A DNA stretch of 64,000 nt from Ochotona curzoniae (lineage: Eukaryota; Chordata; Mammalia; Lagomorpha; Ochotonidae), in contig NW_024465369.1 of NCBI RefSeq assembly GCF_017591425.1, forward strand, positions 25,419,501 through 25,483,500. Direction: 5' to 3'. The notes beneath the pieces were generated by a model, which did no database searches, was not told the origin of the DNA, and was given only the letters and a program-made list of their open reading frames with translations. The position numbers were made by a program, and so were the translations under genes. This document shows positions 50,260 through 62,523 of this stretch, in pieces (the first letter of the stretch is position 1; each line of letters begins with the position of its first letter).

Positions 50260-51370
50260 ATGTATTTTATTGGCTTAAGCAGATAATTGTTTTAAAGACC
50301 AGTTGTGTTTCATCTCTTTAGCTGTAGCTTCAGTCAACAATTTTTACAACAATTGAAACTTTTATTTAGGTAAAAAATGGAAGTAAAATTGTCCTTGATT
50401 TGGAGAGTATAATTTAAATCTTTCAAAGAGGTTATATTAATAGTAACTGAATATAATTACAATAAGAAATCGAGTTTTTGCAATTTGGATAAAAGAAAAT
50501 ATTATAAAATCTGCATTTCACAATTCTTTGCATTTAGTTTCATTCAAAATTGTAATTTTATTTAATTATTAACTTAGACGATGATTTTTCTGCATTCCAA
50601 AATAATGTAAAGAACAACCCTGGTGGCTGGACTTCTGTATTCCTCACTCAGTTGCTCTGGTATGGTGCCCACAAATTTGCATTTTTAATATGTCATAAGG
50701 TGATTCTGCTGTTCCTTACCCTTGGAGAATCATTGACTTGGAAAAATCTGGCTGATGATGAAACCCATGTGACTGCACAGGCAGATGTGAGCAATTGTTA
50801 TCTCATAGGGAATATTACTACGAAGGCGGAATAAAACCTCCACTGAAACGCGACACCCCATAGGAGATGAGGCTGAAGAAGTCTCAAAAGCTATTGCCTT
50901 TCATATAAGAGACTTTTAAAAATTTCATAGAAAATGGACTTGAAAGCTCATATACGGAAAATTTTAAAAGTGGCTGAGCAGCATGGGGAGGGAGGGTAGC
51001 GACAGAGGAAGAATGGATAATGGGTGCCATGGCATAGTCAAAAGCAGGAAGTGCTAGTGTTCCACAGCACAATGGGGGTGACTGTGGCTAAAATAATGTG
51101 TAAGACACTGCATGAAAAACTGGAAAATCTAGTTTCCTGATTTAATATATGATATATAAAATATATTCTGATGCATACATATCTGTGCACTGTACATACA
51201 CATATGCATACATACTATACTGTACTCCATAATCATATGTAAGCATTAATAACATATTTAATAATTTTCTAAGAATGTTTTACAACATCCTTCTGTTATG
51301 TTCTCATAGGGTTTCAGAGTATTGCACTTTTAAGAGTTAGAGAATGAGTGTAAAGACTATAAATAATGGA

Positions 51371-51707
51371 GGGCCCAGTGCCATAGCATAGCGGCTAAAG
51401 TCCTTGCCTTGAACACACCAGGATTCCATATGGGTGTCACTTCTAATCCTGGAAGGCTCCACTTCCCATCCAGCTCCCTGCTTGTGGCCTGGGAAAGCAG
51501 TGGAGGACGGCCCAAAGCCTTGGGACCCTGCACCAGCATGGGAGACCCAGAAGAGGCTCCAGGCTCCTGAATTCAGATCGGCTCAGCTCCAGCTGCTGTG
51601 GCCGCTTGGGGAGTGAATCATCAGATGGAAGATCTTCCTTTCTGTTTCTCCGCCTCTATGCTTAACTGTCTTTCCAATAAAAATAAATAAATCTTAAAAA
51701 AAAAAAG
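51371..51707 (+). mobile_element. C SINE, full length
   Basis: GGAGGGCCCAGTGCCATAGC head, GGCCCAAAGCCTTGGGACCC centre and tail TAAAAATAAATAAATCTT with a poly(A). It is close in sequence to the 17403 and 44011 copies. Confidence 0.9.
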
Positions 51708-52465
51708 TATAGTGTTGTGATCTGAAGTACGACATACAACCCTGATGAATTAAGTTGAAAGCAGGAATCACATTTCTGAGATGACTAACTCATCCCAAAA
51801 CAGCAGTACTGAGCATATAAGTAAGAATTTTAACAGGCATCATGAAAGAGAAATAATGAAGCAGTGCTCTTGAACACCTTTCACCACCTTTTGGTTGAGA
51901 GAAAAAAAGATTAAAAGGAAGGATACTTGTAGCTGGTTTCTGGTTTGGGTAGCTTGCACGCGGATAGTCTTTCGTGATATATGAGGAGAAAGAATGTTTG
52001 GTGGGATGAACTGGATGCTAGCGAGAGAGGAAAACAAGCTTTAGCTGGAAAGGCTAAATTTTTCATAAATATGAATTTTGAAGTAATTTTCAAACGTTTT
52101 CAAGAAATGAGTGGGCTGGAGACACTATGGGAGAGGAGCCAGCACTGAGTTGGCCTACACAGGGTGAACCGAGATGGTGAAGCAGGAGGACATACCAAAA
52201 GCAGCTGTGTGCTTGAGAGTAAGCGGAACAAGGAAATGACTTTGAAATAGTTCCAGAAACTAGATGAAGATAGAGTGCATGCCATGGGATTTAAGAGAAA
52301 GAAGAGAAATGAGATTCAATGTACAAGGCCCCATCAACATACAGGGTAATGGAGAGAGCACAACACGGTGCTCAGTGACAAGGAACGGATTGGTGAAGAT
52401 AGCTAAGTGGGCATGGCTAATCCAAATGTCTGTGCGAAGGGAAGGCACAAATCACATGCAGGAAA

Positions 52466-52493
52466 ACATGCACACACACACACTCACAGACAT

Positions 52494-52539
<46 letters not shown>

Positions 52540-52822
52540 AGAGACACACAGAGATGGACACTGACACACATACAGGCACACAGGCACACACACAGACACA
52601 CAGAGATAGACATACACAGACACACACACATACACAGAGACAGACACACAGAAATAGACACACACTCACACACATACAGACACACAGAGATACACATACA
52701 GACACACAGAGAGACAGGCACACTGGCACATACACAGAGACAGACAGACACACATATGTACACAGAGACACACACATACACAGACATACAGAGAGACAGA
52801 TATGCACACAGACACACACAGG
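52466..52822. repeat. Compound (CA)n-rich cryptic satellite
   Basis: About 350 bp of CA repeats are interrupted by GAGA, ATA and GGCA blocks (for example ACACAGAGACAGACACACAG). The purest part is (CA)n at 52495-52533. Several long open frames on both strands (His-Thr or Cys-Val rich) arise only from the repeat. Confidence 0.95.
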
Positions 52823-53547
52823 ACAAAAAGAAAGGCAGGTGAGAAATGCAGTGAAGTAGAAGTGCATACAATGTATACCTCACGTAAGAGGACAGTGATG
52901 GCCAATATTTCGTTGCAGTGTATTGTAAATATGTGGGATGTGTAATTGGCTACATTTTTAAAGAATAAACTAGACAGCTTCACTTTTATCTGTGGAAATT
53001 GTCAATTTTTACAAACTTGGCAGCACATTAAACTAATTAAAACTTTAATATGATGTGACATAAACAAAATGTGTCTATTGAAATGTAATTTATTTATTCT
53101 CAGCCTCATGAAAATGAGCAACAAAAAGAGGGAGAAACCAGAAAACACTGGCAAAAAAGGGGCTATAGTAGAAGACAGATTTTAAAAGAATGGAAGAGGT
53201 GTAAGTGGAAATTTGAGTTTCACTAGGAATTTGCCATCACAGGATGACACATATTTGTTGAGGGTGTGTTAATGAAGGAATTTCTGCACCATGTCCAACC
53301 ACTCAAAGCTCATATCCATCTAACTTCTACCAGCACCCCACCACTCTGTGGCTTAAAACCTGAGCCTGTCTATGGGAGAACAAAGAAGCTGATCTGAGGT
53401 CAGTCTCAAAAACGTCTGGTGCACTCTTTTGTACTTGTCAGGGTGATTAAAATTTGTGTTTATATGAACCAGAGTGTGACAATAGATTCATCTGCAGAGT
53501 TTGAGAAATGCAAAAATGAAATACTCTCAATTTAGAATAGAATTTAG

Positions 53548-53795
53548 AGAGTAGATGTGGCAGTATGGATTAAGCTCTGCATTGATGCTGCATCCTCTAT
53601 CAGAGCCAACCAGCTTTCTGCTAAAATATCCTTAGGGGCATCAGATGATGACTTAAATGGCTGAGTAACTGTCACTCAGTGGAAAACCCATGTAGCATTT
53701 AGGGCTCCTGTCTTCGGCTTGGTCCAGCCCGGACTCTTGCAGTGGACAAGCCAAAGGAAAATCTTTCTTTCTTTGTGGATATATTGTTGAAGTGG
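53548..53795 (+). repeat. Old C-type SINE
   Basis: GATGTGGCAGTATGGATTAAGC head, GACTTAAATGGCTGAGTAAC and GGCTTGGTCCAGCCCGGAC follow. The tail is degraded. Confidence 0.7.
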
Positions 53796-54771
53796 GCAAA
53801 AAAGTAAACTAATGCTAAAATAGTTTAAGAAACTGGATTCAAGAGTTGGTATTGGGGCCTGAACCTAGTCAGATAGTCTTATGTAGAACACAGCCAGCTA
53901 AGTTGCTAGGTTGAAAGACCCTTACAGGTAGTTGTATTTATGAAACTTCATTAGTTGACTCAAATGTGCTGTATTTATCAGTCTGACAATACTATCAATA
54001 TAACACTTTCTTCTAAATTTACTTCATTTCAGGGAATGTAAATCTTTTGTTTTTAGTTAGTCTTATGTTTGGTAGTTAATACTTTTATGAAAAATTAGTT
54101 TGCTATAGGAATATGCTCATTTTTATTGAGTAGAGTTCTTGTGCCTGTTTTTTCCTGAGAATATATTCAGCTCATAACAGTCATATTTTGTGAGCTATCT
54201 TTCTTATTGTGTGTTTGGCTCAGTTTCGTTTTTTTAATCTTTTCAATTTAAAACTTTGCTTAAATTTGTGTCATTTTGGTTGTCCCTTCATTCTAAAAGC
54301 TTATTTTGTCTGCTAGAAAGACTCACATCTTCTCAAGTCAATGATATCCTTTTCACTATTACCATCATTCAAATTTTAACTTTGTGGGGCACCAATGCAT
54401 GCACGCATGTGCACACAAACACACACACATACACACTCACTCATAAGTATTCAAACTTAGCTTAGATATTTGCTTAACTGAAAGTGCTAACCAAAAAATT
54501 TATTTTATGTATGCTGTCACGTAGTCCTTTGTAAACACAGTTCCAAATCAGATACAAAAACTTATACTTGGACTGTGATTTTGAAGAAACAATATTAACT
54601 GTTTCGAGGACGCAGTGTTTCTGTAAGAAGAAATATATTACTTTGGTGTCCGTCTTTCTTTTGCACTCTTTATCTGCCCTCCGTAAAAGCAAGATTTGAA
54701 ATAGCCAAACAATATCAATGCTTTACACTGGTGCTGATGTTATACTTTAACAAAAAAGAATGTTATACAAA

Positions 54772-56335
54772 AAACAGATCTAATTGGATTAGATCTAATT
54801 GAAATCATCACACTGTTAAAGGAAAACATAGGAAACACTCTATAAGATATAGAGATAGAGAAAGAATTCTTGAAAAAGACATCAAAAGCACAGGTAGTTA
54901 AGACCAAAATAAACAAAGGGGACCACATCAAACTAAAAAAGCTCCTGCACAGCAAAGGACATGATCAACAAAGTGAAGAAGCAACCAACAGCGTGGGAGA
55001 AAATCTTTGCACAGAGCACAACCAATAGGGGACTAATATCCAGGATTTACAAAGAATTTCAGAAACTGAGTGACAGCAAAACAAAATCCTGTTAAGAAAT
55101 GGGTGAAGGAAATGAACAGACAATTTTCAAAAGAACAAATTCAAATGGCTTAGAATATGAAAAAAGTGCTTCCTAGCTATTAGGGAAATATAAATTAAAA
55201 AAAAAACATATTGAGGATTTACTAAACTCCAGTGAGACTGGCCTACATTTAGAACTCAACTAACAACCCCTACTGGTATTGATGTGAGGAGACCAGAACC
55301 CTACTGCACTGTTGTTGGGAGTGTAGGCTAGCACTACTACAGAAATCAATATGGAGATGCTAAGAGAACTGAAACTGAAAATAAACCTGCTGTACTACCT
55401 ACCTATCCCAGTTCTGGGAATATATTCAAAGGAAATGAGATCTGCATATGAGGATGGGATCTGTAATATTATATTTATAGCAACACAATCTACAATAGTA
55501 AAGACATGGAAACAACCCAGATGCCTATTACAAGAGAAGTGGATAAAGAAACCATGTTAATCCACTGCATGAAATACTACTGAGATATTAAAAAGAATGA
55601 AATTCTAACATTTGAAAAAATGGTCCCAACTAGAGATCCTTATGGTCAGTGGAATAATTCAATCCCAAAAGGACATATATCATAAGTTCTCTATTATATA
55701 AAGAAATTTTCATGCAAAATAAAAGAGCAATAACACTTTCAATACTGTTTTTGCTGCAAATCATGGATTTTGATAATTTTATTTATATTTTTCATTTATT
55801 CAAAATAGTTTATTTCTCTTATTAAATTATTCACTGACTCAAAGATCATATAGAAACATTATTCTCTCCAAGAAGGATTTTTTGTTTTCTTTTTTATTTC
55901 TTCATCCACATATTTGTCATTTAGTAACATGACATTTAACTCCTTGGTGTTGAAAATTTTTTCTACCTTTATTCCTTTGTGATTTTGTTTTGTGGCTTTT
56001 CGTTGAAGGGAATGTATAGTAACTGTGAAATGGAGACTATCATCCAGATGTAAGGACACAATGCAGTATGCATCTATACTTCCAGATCAATGATGGACTC
56101 CCAATGAAAATGTTAATATATCTTGACAATAGGATGATGGACTATCTGCCATTGTCCATACTCACAATGTCAGGATACACTTAAGCAGCAGAATTATGGA
56201 TGTATGACTGCTTATGAAGGACTGTACTACTGTAATAATATAGTGAAAATAAGTTGGGGGCAGGGAAGTTGGCTAGGCGGTAAGGGAAATTCCAGAGCCT
56301 ATGGAATTGTATCATAAAATAAAAAATAAAACTAA
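54772..56335 (+). mobile_element. 5'-truncated L1 with ORF2 3' end and 3' UTR remnants
   Basis: The first kilobase is a decayed C-terminal part of L1 ORF2. Diagnostic stretches are AGCTCCTGCACAGCAAAGGA, GGGACTAATATCCAGGATTT, ATGGAAACAACCCAGATGCC and AAAGGACATATATCATAAG. Frameshifts and stops interrupt it throughout. 3' UTR-like sequence follows, ending AATTGTATCATAAAATAAAA at about 56325. It is non-functional. Confidence 0.85.
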
Positions 56336-58184
56336 AGAAAGTAAAAGTAAGTAAATCTTTAAAAATAAATGAATAAATGCAAGTATAAAAAATTAAAAAA
56401 GAAAGAGGAACACCAAAATTTACCAAAAATGAAGAAGTATGAAGAATTTATTAGATAGTATCAGAAGCTCCCAAGTATAATTTGTCACTCTTAGTTTTCT
56501 ACTTGACCTATCACCAATTCTTCACAAGTTGACATTAAGTAATGAAAGAAAGGTGTATCAGGGCCAAATTTCTGATTGTAAGCAATGGACCTCTGAGATG
56601 CTCAGGAAAAAATTTTATCTCCACATTTATGTTATCTTCAATGATTTCCTGCATAAGTGACAGCTGTGGCTTAGAGAAATCACTCATATTCACAAAATAA
56701 GGCGCAGACTATTTTTTGAATTTGTTATGACATGCACATGAGGTATTGTTTTAATCATGAGATAAGTAGCTTAGACTGTATCCTGGCAGCTTAAGATATC
56801 TTATATTCAGGGAAACAAATTTTTGTTTCTCCATTGGCAGTTCAGTTTCAAGTAAACCCATTGCTTTTTTAAAAATTCCATTCTCTACCATTCTGTTAAT
56901 ATATGTTTCCCCTTTCACTTCCAACCCAATGAACTACTAAGAATTCTACTGGAAATTTTGAGAAACCTCGAAGAAACTGAAATAGACATGTCTTCTAACA
57001 CATTATGTTATTGATATTCAAGACAGATAACAGGGTGTGATATTAACTGAAATGCACTCCTGGGAATCATCTTATGACTAAAATTAACAGAAGAATCAAT
57101 AACCAAACCACAACAGCCATCAATACAAGAAACAAGATATTGGAATCAGGATGTTTTGTAGCATTCATTTCGCTTTCAGTCTTCTGGGAGATTAAATTGA
57201 TGATTTTGATAGTATTTCCCAGTTGATACTGTTCATTTTTAGATGAAAAAATGTTAGTTTATAGTGTTTGGTGTACTTATTCAAATATTGCCTTAATAAA
57301 GTATTATATTGTTACTTAGATATACCTAAGTAAGTAGAATAATATGAAATCTTACTAGCTGATACATATTTTGTTTAGTATTATCTTAGGTTTGTAACAT
57401 AAGCTTTGGTGACCATGCTTGCTATATCTATCAGAATTTACACTTAATATAGCTATTTTTTCTCAAATGATGAATCTGGCAGTAAAAATTCCAGTTTCTC
57501 AGACATTGACACGTGTTCCTAAAATCCATGTAGATTGATAAAAGTACCCACTTGCCATGCCTGTAGAGAGCTCAAACATATAAAACTACAAAACTATATA
57601 TGTTTGGATGGGAAAATACTTATGACCTGGGTTTGACCCAGGAGAGCACACTGCAGCAGAGTTAAGCAGAAACTAAACTAAAGCAGGAAAGTAGCAATGT
57701 TTCCTTGTAATGACAGACCATAAGGCATGCTGAGTTCCTCATAAAAGTATGCCACACATTGAGTAAGTGCCCTAAGTGTTCAGAGCACTCTTCACTAGGA
57801 GCCAAAAGAAGGGTAAAACAAGTACACAAGATGGTGAGGTACCAAGATCAGATACATAGGCCTGTCAGCAAGGATGGCAGCAGATCCCTTGCCTGCACGA
57901 ACTGAAGCAATGGAAGACTGAAACAAGGCAATTACACGTGGACCCCAACAGGCATTATATCTGCCAAGACTGGTCAATCTGGTCCTTTGTATTATTTCTC
58001 AAATATTAAAACAAATTAAAATACAAATGTTACTCAATATAAAGATGAATTATTGTGAAGATGAGTAATAGAATTATTCCAAATACCCAAAGAAAGACAA
58101 ACACAGAACACAACAACCAGAATAACACTTAGTGAACAAAGGGAAACATAAGATAAATAAATACTGTAAAAAAGTGTATTTCGG

Positions 58185-58490
58185 GTGGAAATTTGGTATA
58201 GATAGGTGTAAGACTTCACGGGATATCCTTAACACCTGTAGTCATGCACACGGTTCCAGTCATCGTTCTACTCCTAATTCCTGCTTCTGACTAAAGTGCA
58301 CCCTGGAAGACAGCAGGAATGGCTCAAGTAGCCAGTCCTGTCCCCTCACCATAGGAGGCCAAGATGAAGTTTTCAGTTCTTTGTTTTAATTTGACCCAGC
58401 ACCAGCTATCACAGAACATTTGGAGAGGGACCAGGAAATGTCTTTCAACCTCCTCCTTTCTCCTTTCCAAATAAATAAAACAAATTGTAA
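58185..58490 (+). repeat. Old C-type SINE
   Basis: ACCCTGGAAGACAGCAGGAATGGCTC, GACCCAGCACCAGC and a tail CTTTCCAAATAAATAAAAC give the family order. Confidence 0.7.
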
Positions 58491-58724
58491 AATGTATAAA
58501 ATTTGAAAAAGTATACTTTAATTTATAAAATGTTACCAGAAAAAAGTCAATTTTATTAGTAAATGTAAGTGCCTGCTGCATTTGTTCTCATTGAAAAAGA
58601 AGTTCTTATTATATTCACTTAGGCTAAAAAAACAATCACCTAATTTCATATTGTGCAATTGAGACAAAGACGGAAAGGTAGTTTAAAATACGGTGAGAAA
58701 ATGAATATGGGCATTATGTCCACA

Positions 58725-60600
58725 AAGAATAACACATCAATCTCCTTTGTGAACACAGATAAATACCCAAATATTAATCTTAGATAACAAAATCCTACAG
58801 CATATTACAAAATAAAATATATGTTTTATTTTTTTCGGGGATTCAAGAATGGCTCCATGTTGATAATTCCTTTGTAAAATTTACCATATATTTAATGAAA
58901 AGAAGACCTCATATATTTCCATAGAAGCATTTTACAAAAATAGCATGTTTTTCAAAAGATTTTACAAATGTCAGCACCCACTCTGAATGTAAGTCAATGA
59001 AAATCTCCTTAAAATTATATAACAGATGCAATTCAGCACACTTGCCACTTTACAAATTAATGGAGAACAATGGGAACATTTACTTCAAAACCAGAGACAA
59101 GACTTGATGCCCTCAAATCATTTCATTTAATGATAAATTGAAGATAGTAACAGGTGTACTTAGATTAAATATTACATGTACAAGAATTAGAAAGGAAATG
59201 TAAAATAATCTTTATTTTATATTATAGAACTTGAAAACCTTCTGAGAGGCAAAATATATGGACTGCAGGCTAAAGTAGTTCACTTAAGATACTGCAAAAC
59301 AATTGTAATCAGAAAAAAACATTTGCCTCCACGTGAACAGGAAGTAATCAGAAAATGTACCCAAATGGAAGTTCCCATTTACAAGAATGGCAGATACCAG
59401 AAATTAGCATGAAATGAAAGAAAATAATCTTAACATTCTTAAAAGACACAAACTTTGGACTGAAAAAAAAAGATGTACCACATTCTTGGATCAGTTGCTT
59501 CAACATAAGACTCCAATTCAGCTCAAATTAGTTTATAAAGTGAATGTGATTCTAGTAAAAATTCTGAACGGATTTTTCCTAGATCTACACAAATTGTTTC
59601 TAACATTCAAATGGGAAATTTATAAAAAAAGAAAACCTCCCCCCAAATATAATCAAAACTAATGGGGCTTTACCAATAGTGCTGTAACAGTGTAAGCTGT
59701 AGGTGTTAGCAGTGTCATTCTGTAATGTGAACCAACCACCAGGACAGGACAGAAAATTCTCAAGTAGATAGGCACATAAGGCTTAGCAAGTGACAGAAAT
59801 GACGTTAAGTTATTGATGAAAAGGTGAAGGTTTTAATAAATGACGTGAAAACAAGTAGGATGTCACTGATTAAAAAAGAATTAAATGTAGTTTTGTAATG
59901 CATATAAAAATTAACTTAAAATGTACTTGAGTTTCTAAAAAATTAAGCAATGCAAATTCCAGGAAAACAACCATGAATTTATTTATAATATTGTCATGGT
60001 GAAAGCTTTTTAAATTGTGATTTAAAGATTCAGTAGTTATCATTGGGATCTACTCAGAAATGTAGCCAAATTTCAAAAGCCAAATGAAACAAACCTTTTG
60101 CATAACAAAAATAATGAAATAAGACAAATTATTTTCTGGAAAAAACATTTACAACATAGTCAACAAACAGACCATTGAAAAAAGGGAAATGTGTGTAAGA
60201 AATGGACAATTGACAGAAAAAGCAATGCTCACTGTGCTTACCTCCATGAACCTTACTCATAAGAAGAGAAACATAGGCTGAAACTACTTGAGGTACTTCA
60301 GCTCATTTACAATGTCAAAATTCAAGAATACATTTTCCTGATTTTGGAGCAGTGCAAATGGTGAAGCCTCATAAGGGAACTTTAGTATATGCATTTATTC
60401 TTTGACCCACAAATCCCATTTATAGGTCTCTTTCATGTAGAAAAATATGTATACAAATACGAAAATATTATAGGCACAATCCATTTCCTCAATTCTTACA
60501 ATGGCGAAATTTGGAAACCACCTAAGTGCCCATCAGTAGGCACTGATTGGATAATTTTTGGAGTACTGATGTTAACTGGCTTCCCAAGAAGTTAAGAAAT
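58725..60600 (+). mobile_element. Ancient L1M ORF2 relic
   Basis: Scattered blocks align in order with the second half of L1 ORF2: TCAAGAATGGCTCCATG, ACATTCAAATGGGAAATTTA, CCCACAAATCCCATTTATAG and TTTGGAAACCACCTAAGTGCC. Many indels break the frame. It ends about 160 bp from KCNH7 exon 3, on the opposite strand. Confidence 0.75.
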
Positions 60601-60760
60601 TTTGCAACACAACAAAAGACAATGTCAGCTTTGGGTTTCTTATAAAAAACTTCCTTTACTTCAATACAAAGGCATTTTGAAAACTGAATATATAAAACGT
60701 ATTTGTCTTATCACAGTAGCAGACTCAGAAGAGCATTGTGTGCATGTCGCCTTTACTTAC

Positions 60761-60916
60761 GGTTTACAGATTTGACTGGTAATATGGGGTTTACCCTCTC
60801 CGGGGAGGTCGCGCTTTCCTCATCTGTCACATACTCAAAATTAATGATGAACATCATGGCCACACCCTCTTGGTTCTTCACTGGAATGATGTGAGTGTTA
60901 CAAATGAAAGTAGACC
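60761..60916 (-). CDS. KCNH7: KCNH7 exon 3: C-terminal part of PAS (eag) domain
   Basis: This 156-nt internal exon is preceded on the minus strand by a pyrimidine-rich acceptor ending CATCTCCTTAG and followed by a consensus donor GTAAGT. It enters in phase 1 (G|GG = Gly) and leaves in phase 1 (C|GG = Arg). The 51 complete codons begin [20 protein letters not shown] and end PILPVKSVN. They form the final beta strands of the PAS domain (FIINFEYV strand) and the start of the linker. In ERG channels this domain packs against the C-terminal cyclic-nucleotide-binding homology domain and slows deactivation. Being phase-symmetric, its skipping would keep the frame but break the PAS fold. The paralogue KCNH2 has a corresponding exon starting at codon 103. 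KCNH7 rather than KCNH2 or KCNH6 is chosen from the linker sequence of the next exons. Confidence 0.95.
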
Positions 60917-61647
60917 CTAAGGAGATGAAAATGAATGTTAGATAAAATACGCCTTTATTTGGAACTACCGGTAAAATTACAATATACAGCTACATACTTT
61001 GTATCTTATATATGATCACGAATATCGTTTAGTTAATATTTCATGTCAGATTTACTTATCCGAAATGTTCCTTGTTATGAGAAATATTGAAGTAAATTCA
61101 ATAATTACTTGTGGAAAACCAGGATATGAATTTATGTTTGTTTTCATAGTCATTCCCATAATAGTTTGCAAGAAAAATTGCATTCCTTGGCATTCTACAA
61201 AATATTCTTAGCTTTTCTTCATGTGCTTTTTTTTGTAATTGGATCTAGAAGACATACTGCTATATATTGAATGAATGTAATACATGTTTCTGTCATTTTA
61301 AATGTGGCAGCAAAGCAAGGTATTTTCTTTCTGTGCGATTTCTTGAATATAAAATTTTAAATTATTTAGTTTGTCTTATATATTGCCCAATATTTTTTTT
61401 TGTATGTGCAGATTGGCAGTGTCCAAATATAGAGCATTTGTTTGTTTTGATTTTTAATCTTTTATAAAATGAAAAACTGTGTCCATTTTTCATTCAACTT
61501 AATCCTTTCAGCCAAGATGATGATATTCTGAAATGATGATGATGTTCTGAAAGCAACATTATTATGACTATAAGGCATATTTTACTAAAATCATCTGCTT
61601 AATACTGTACGTGTATAATACATAAAATCTATTTTCATTACAGGAGT

Positions 61648-61978
61648 AAGATTACTTTTTAAAAGTTACGTAAGTTTATTGAAAAGGTAAATTTACAGAG
61701 ACGAGAGACAGAGAAATATCTTCCTTTTGCTGATTCACTCTCCAAATGGCGGCAATAGCCAGAGGTGAGCTGATCTGTAGCAAGCAGCCAGGAGTTCTTC
61801 CGAGTCTCCCAACTGGGTATGAGGGCCCAAGGACCTGAGGCATCTTCCACTGTTTTTACAGAACACTATCAATGAGCTGATTTGGAAGTGGAACTGCTGG
61901 GACACAAATCGGTCCCCATATGGGTTGCCAGAATTGCAAGCCTAAGCTTAGCCTCCTGTGCCATGGGGTTGACTTCAT
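61648..61978 (-). repeat. C-type SINE, full length
   Basis: CTTTTTAAAAGTTACGTAAG tail, GAGGGCCCAAGGACCTGAGGC centre and TGTGCCATGGGGTTGAC head. Confidence 0.8.
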
Positions 61979-62244
61979 GAACACTGTACGTAACTAGACT
62001 ATCCATTTTCCATCAAAAAACCTTAAGATTTAAGACACAGAGAACATAGAGACTTCTTCAAATGAATTATTTTCTGATTGACTCCCTGGAGTTGATGTCT
62101 AGCATCCACTCAAAGCGATTTCCTCACATTGCTACTCTCTAAATATTTTCTTTAGTTATCCTAATGGAAACCCCACAAGCTACAGATTGTGAGTTTCAAA
62201 GCATGAACTATATGCAATGAAATTATTTCACAAATGACTCTTTA

Positions 62245-62523
62245 TCAAAAAGATTTATTTAAAATTAGAGTGGCAGAGAGAGATTTTCCAACCACAGTTC
62301 AATTTGATGGCTGTAACAGCTTAGGCTGGACCAAGCAGAAGTCAGGATCTAGGAAATCCATCTTGTCATATCACCTGGATGCCAGTGACCCGAGTTATTG
62401 GACTAGTTTTCATCACCTTGCTAGGTGCATTAGAATGAGCTGGATCAAAAGCAGGGCCTCCAGGACTTGAACCATTATTGGATCCTGACATTGTAAGTGA
62501 TGGGTTAACAACACTGGACCCCA
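62245..62523 (-). repeat. Old C-type SINE
   Basis: AAAAGATTTATTTAAAATTAG tail, GGCTGGACCAAGCAGAAG and GGACTTGAACCATTATTGGATCC near the head, which ends ACACTGGACCCC. Confidence 0.75.

Larger units (their letters stand above)
40697..60760 (-). other. KCNH7: KCNH7 intron between exon 3 and exon 4
   Basis: This is a 20,064-nt intron with GTAAGT donor and TTTGCAG acceptor. It holds eleven SINEs, a solo-type LTR, two L1 remnants and two large simple-sequence tracts, listed separately. 40700-42220, 43000-44005, 44725-46150, 46485-47280, 48235-49960, 50260-51370, 51710-52465, 52830-53545, 53800-54770 and 56340-58180 contain no gene that I can identify. Confidence 0.8.

Noticed and set aside
52264..52859. 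Long overlapping open frames (192 and 150 codons plus; 143, 127 and 105 codons minus)
   Set aside because: They are produced by the CA-rich repeat, with His-Thr or Cys-Val runs, and are open in several frames at once. No protein family fits.
55351..55560. 69-codon open frame as a separate small gene
   Set aside because: It lies inside the L1 ORF2 relic and translates to the decayed ORF2 C-terminus.
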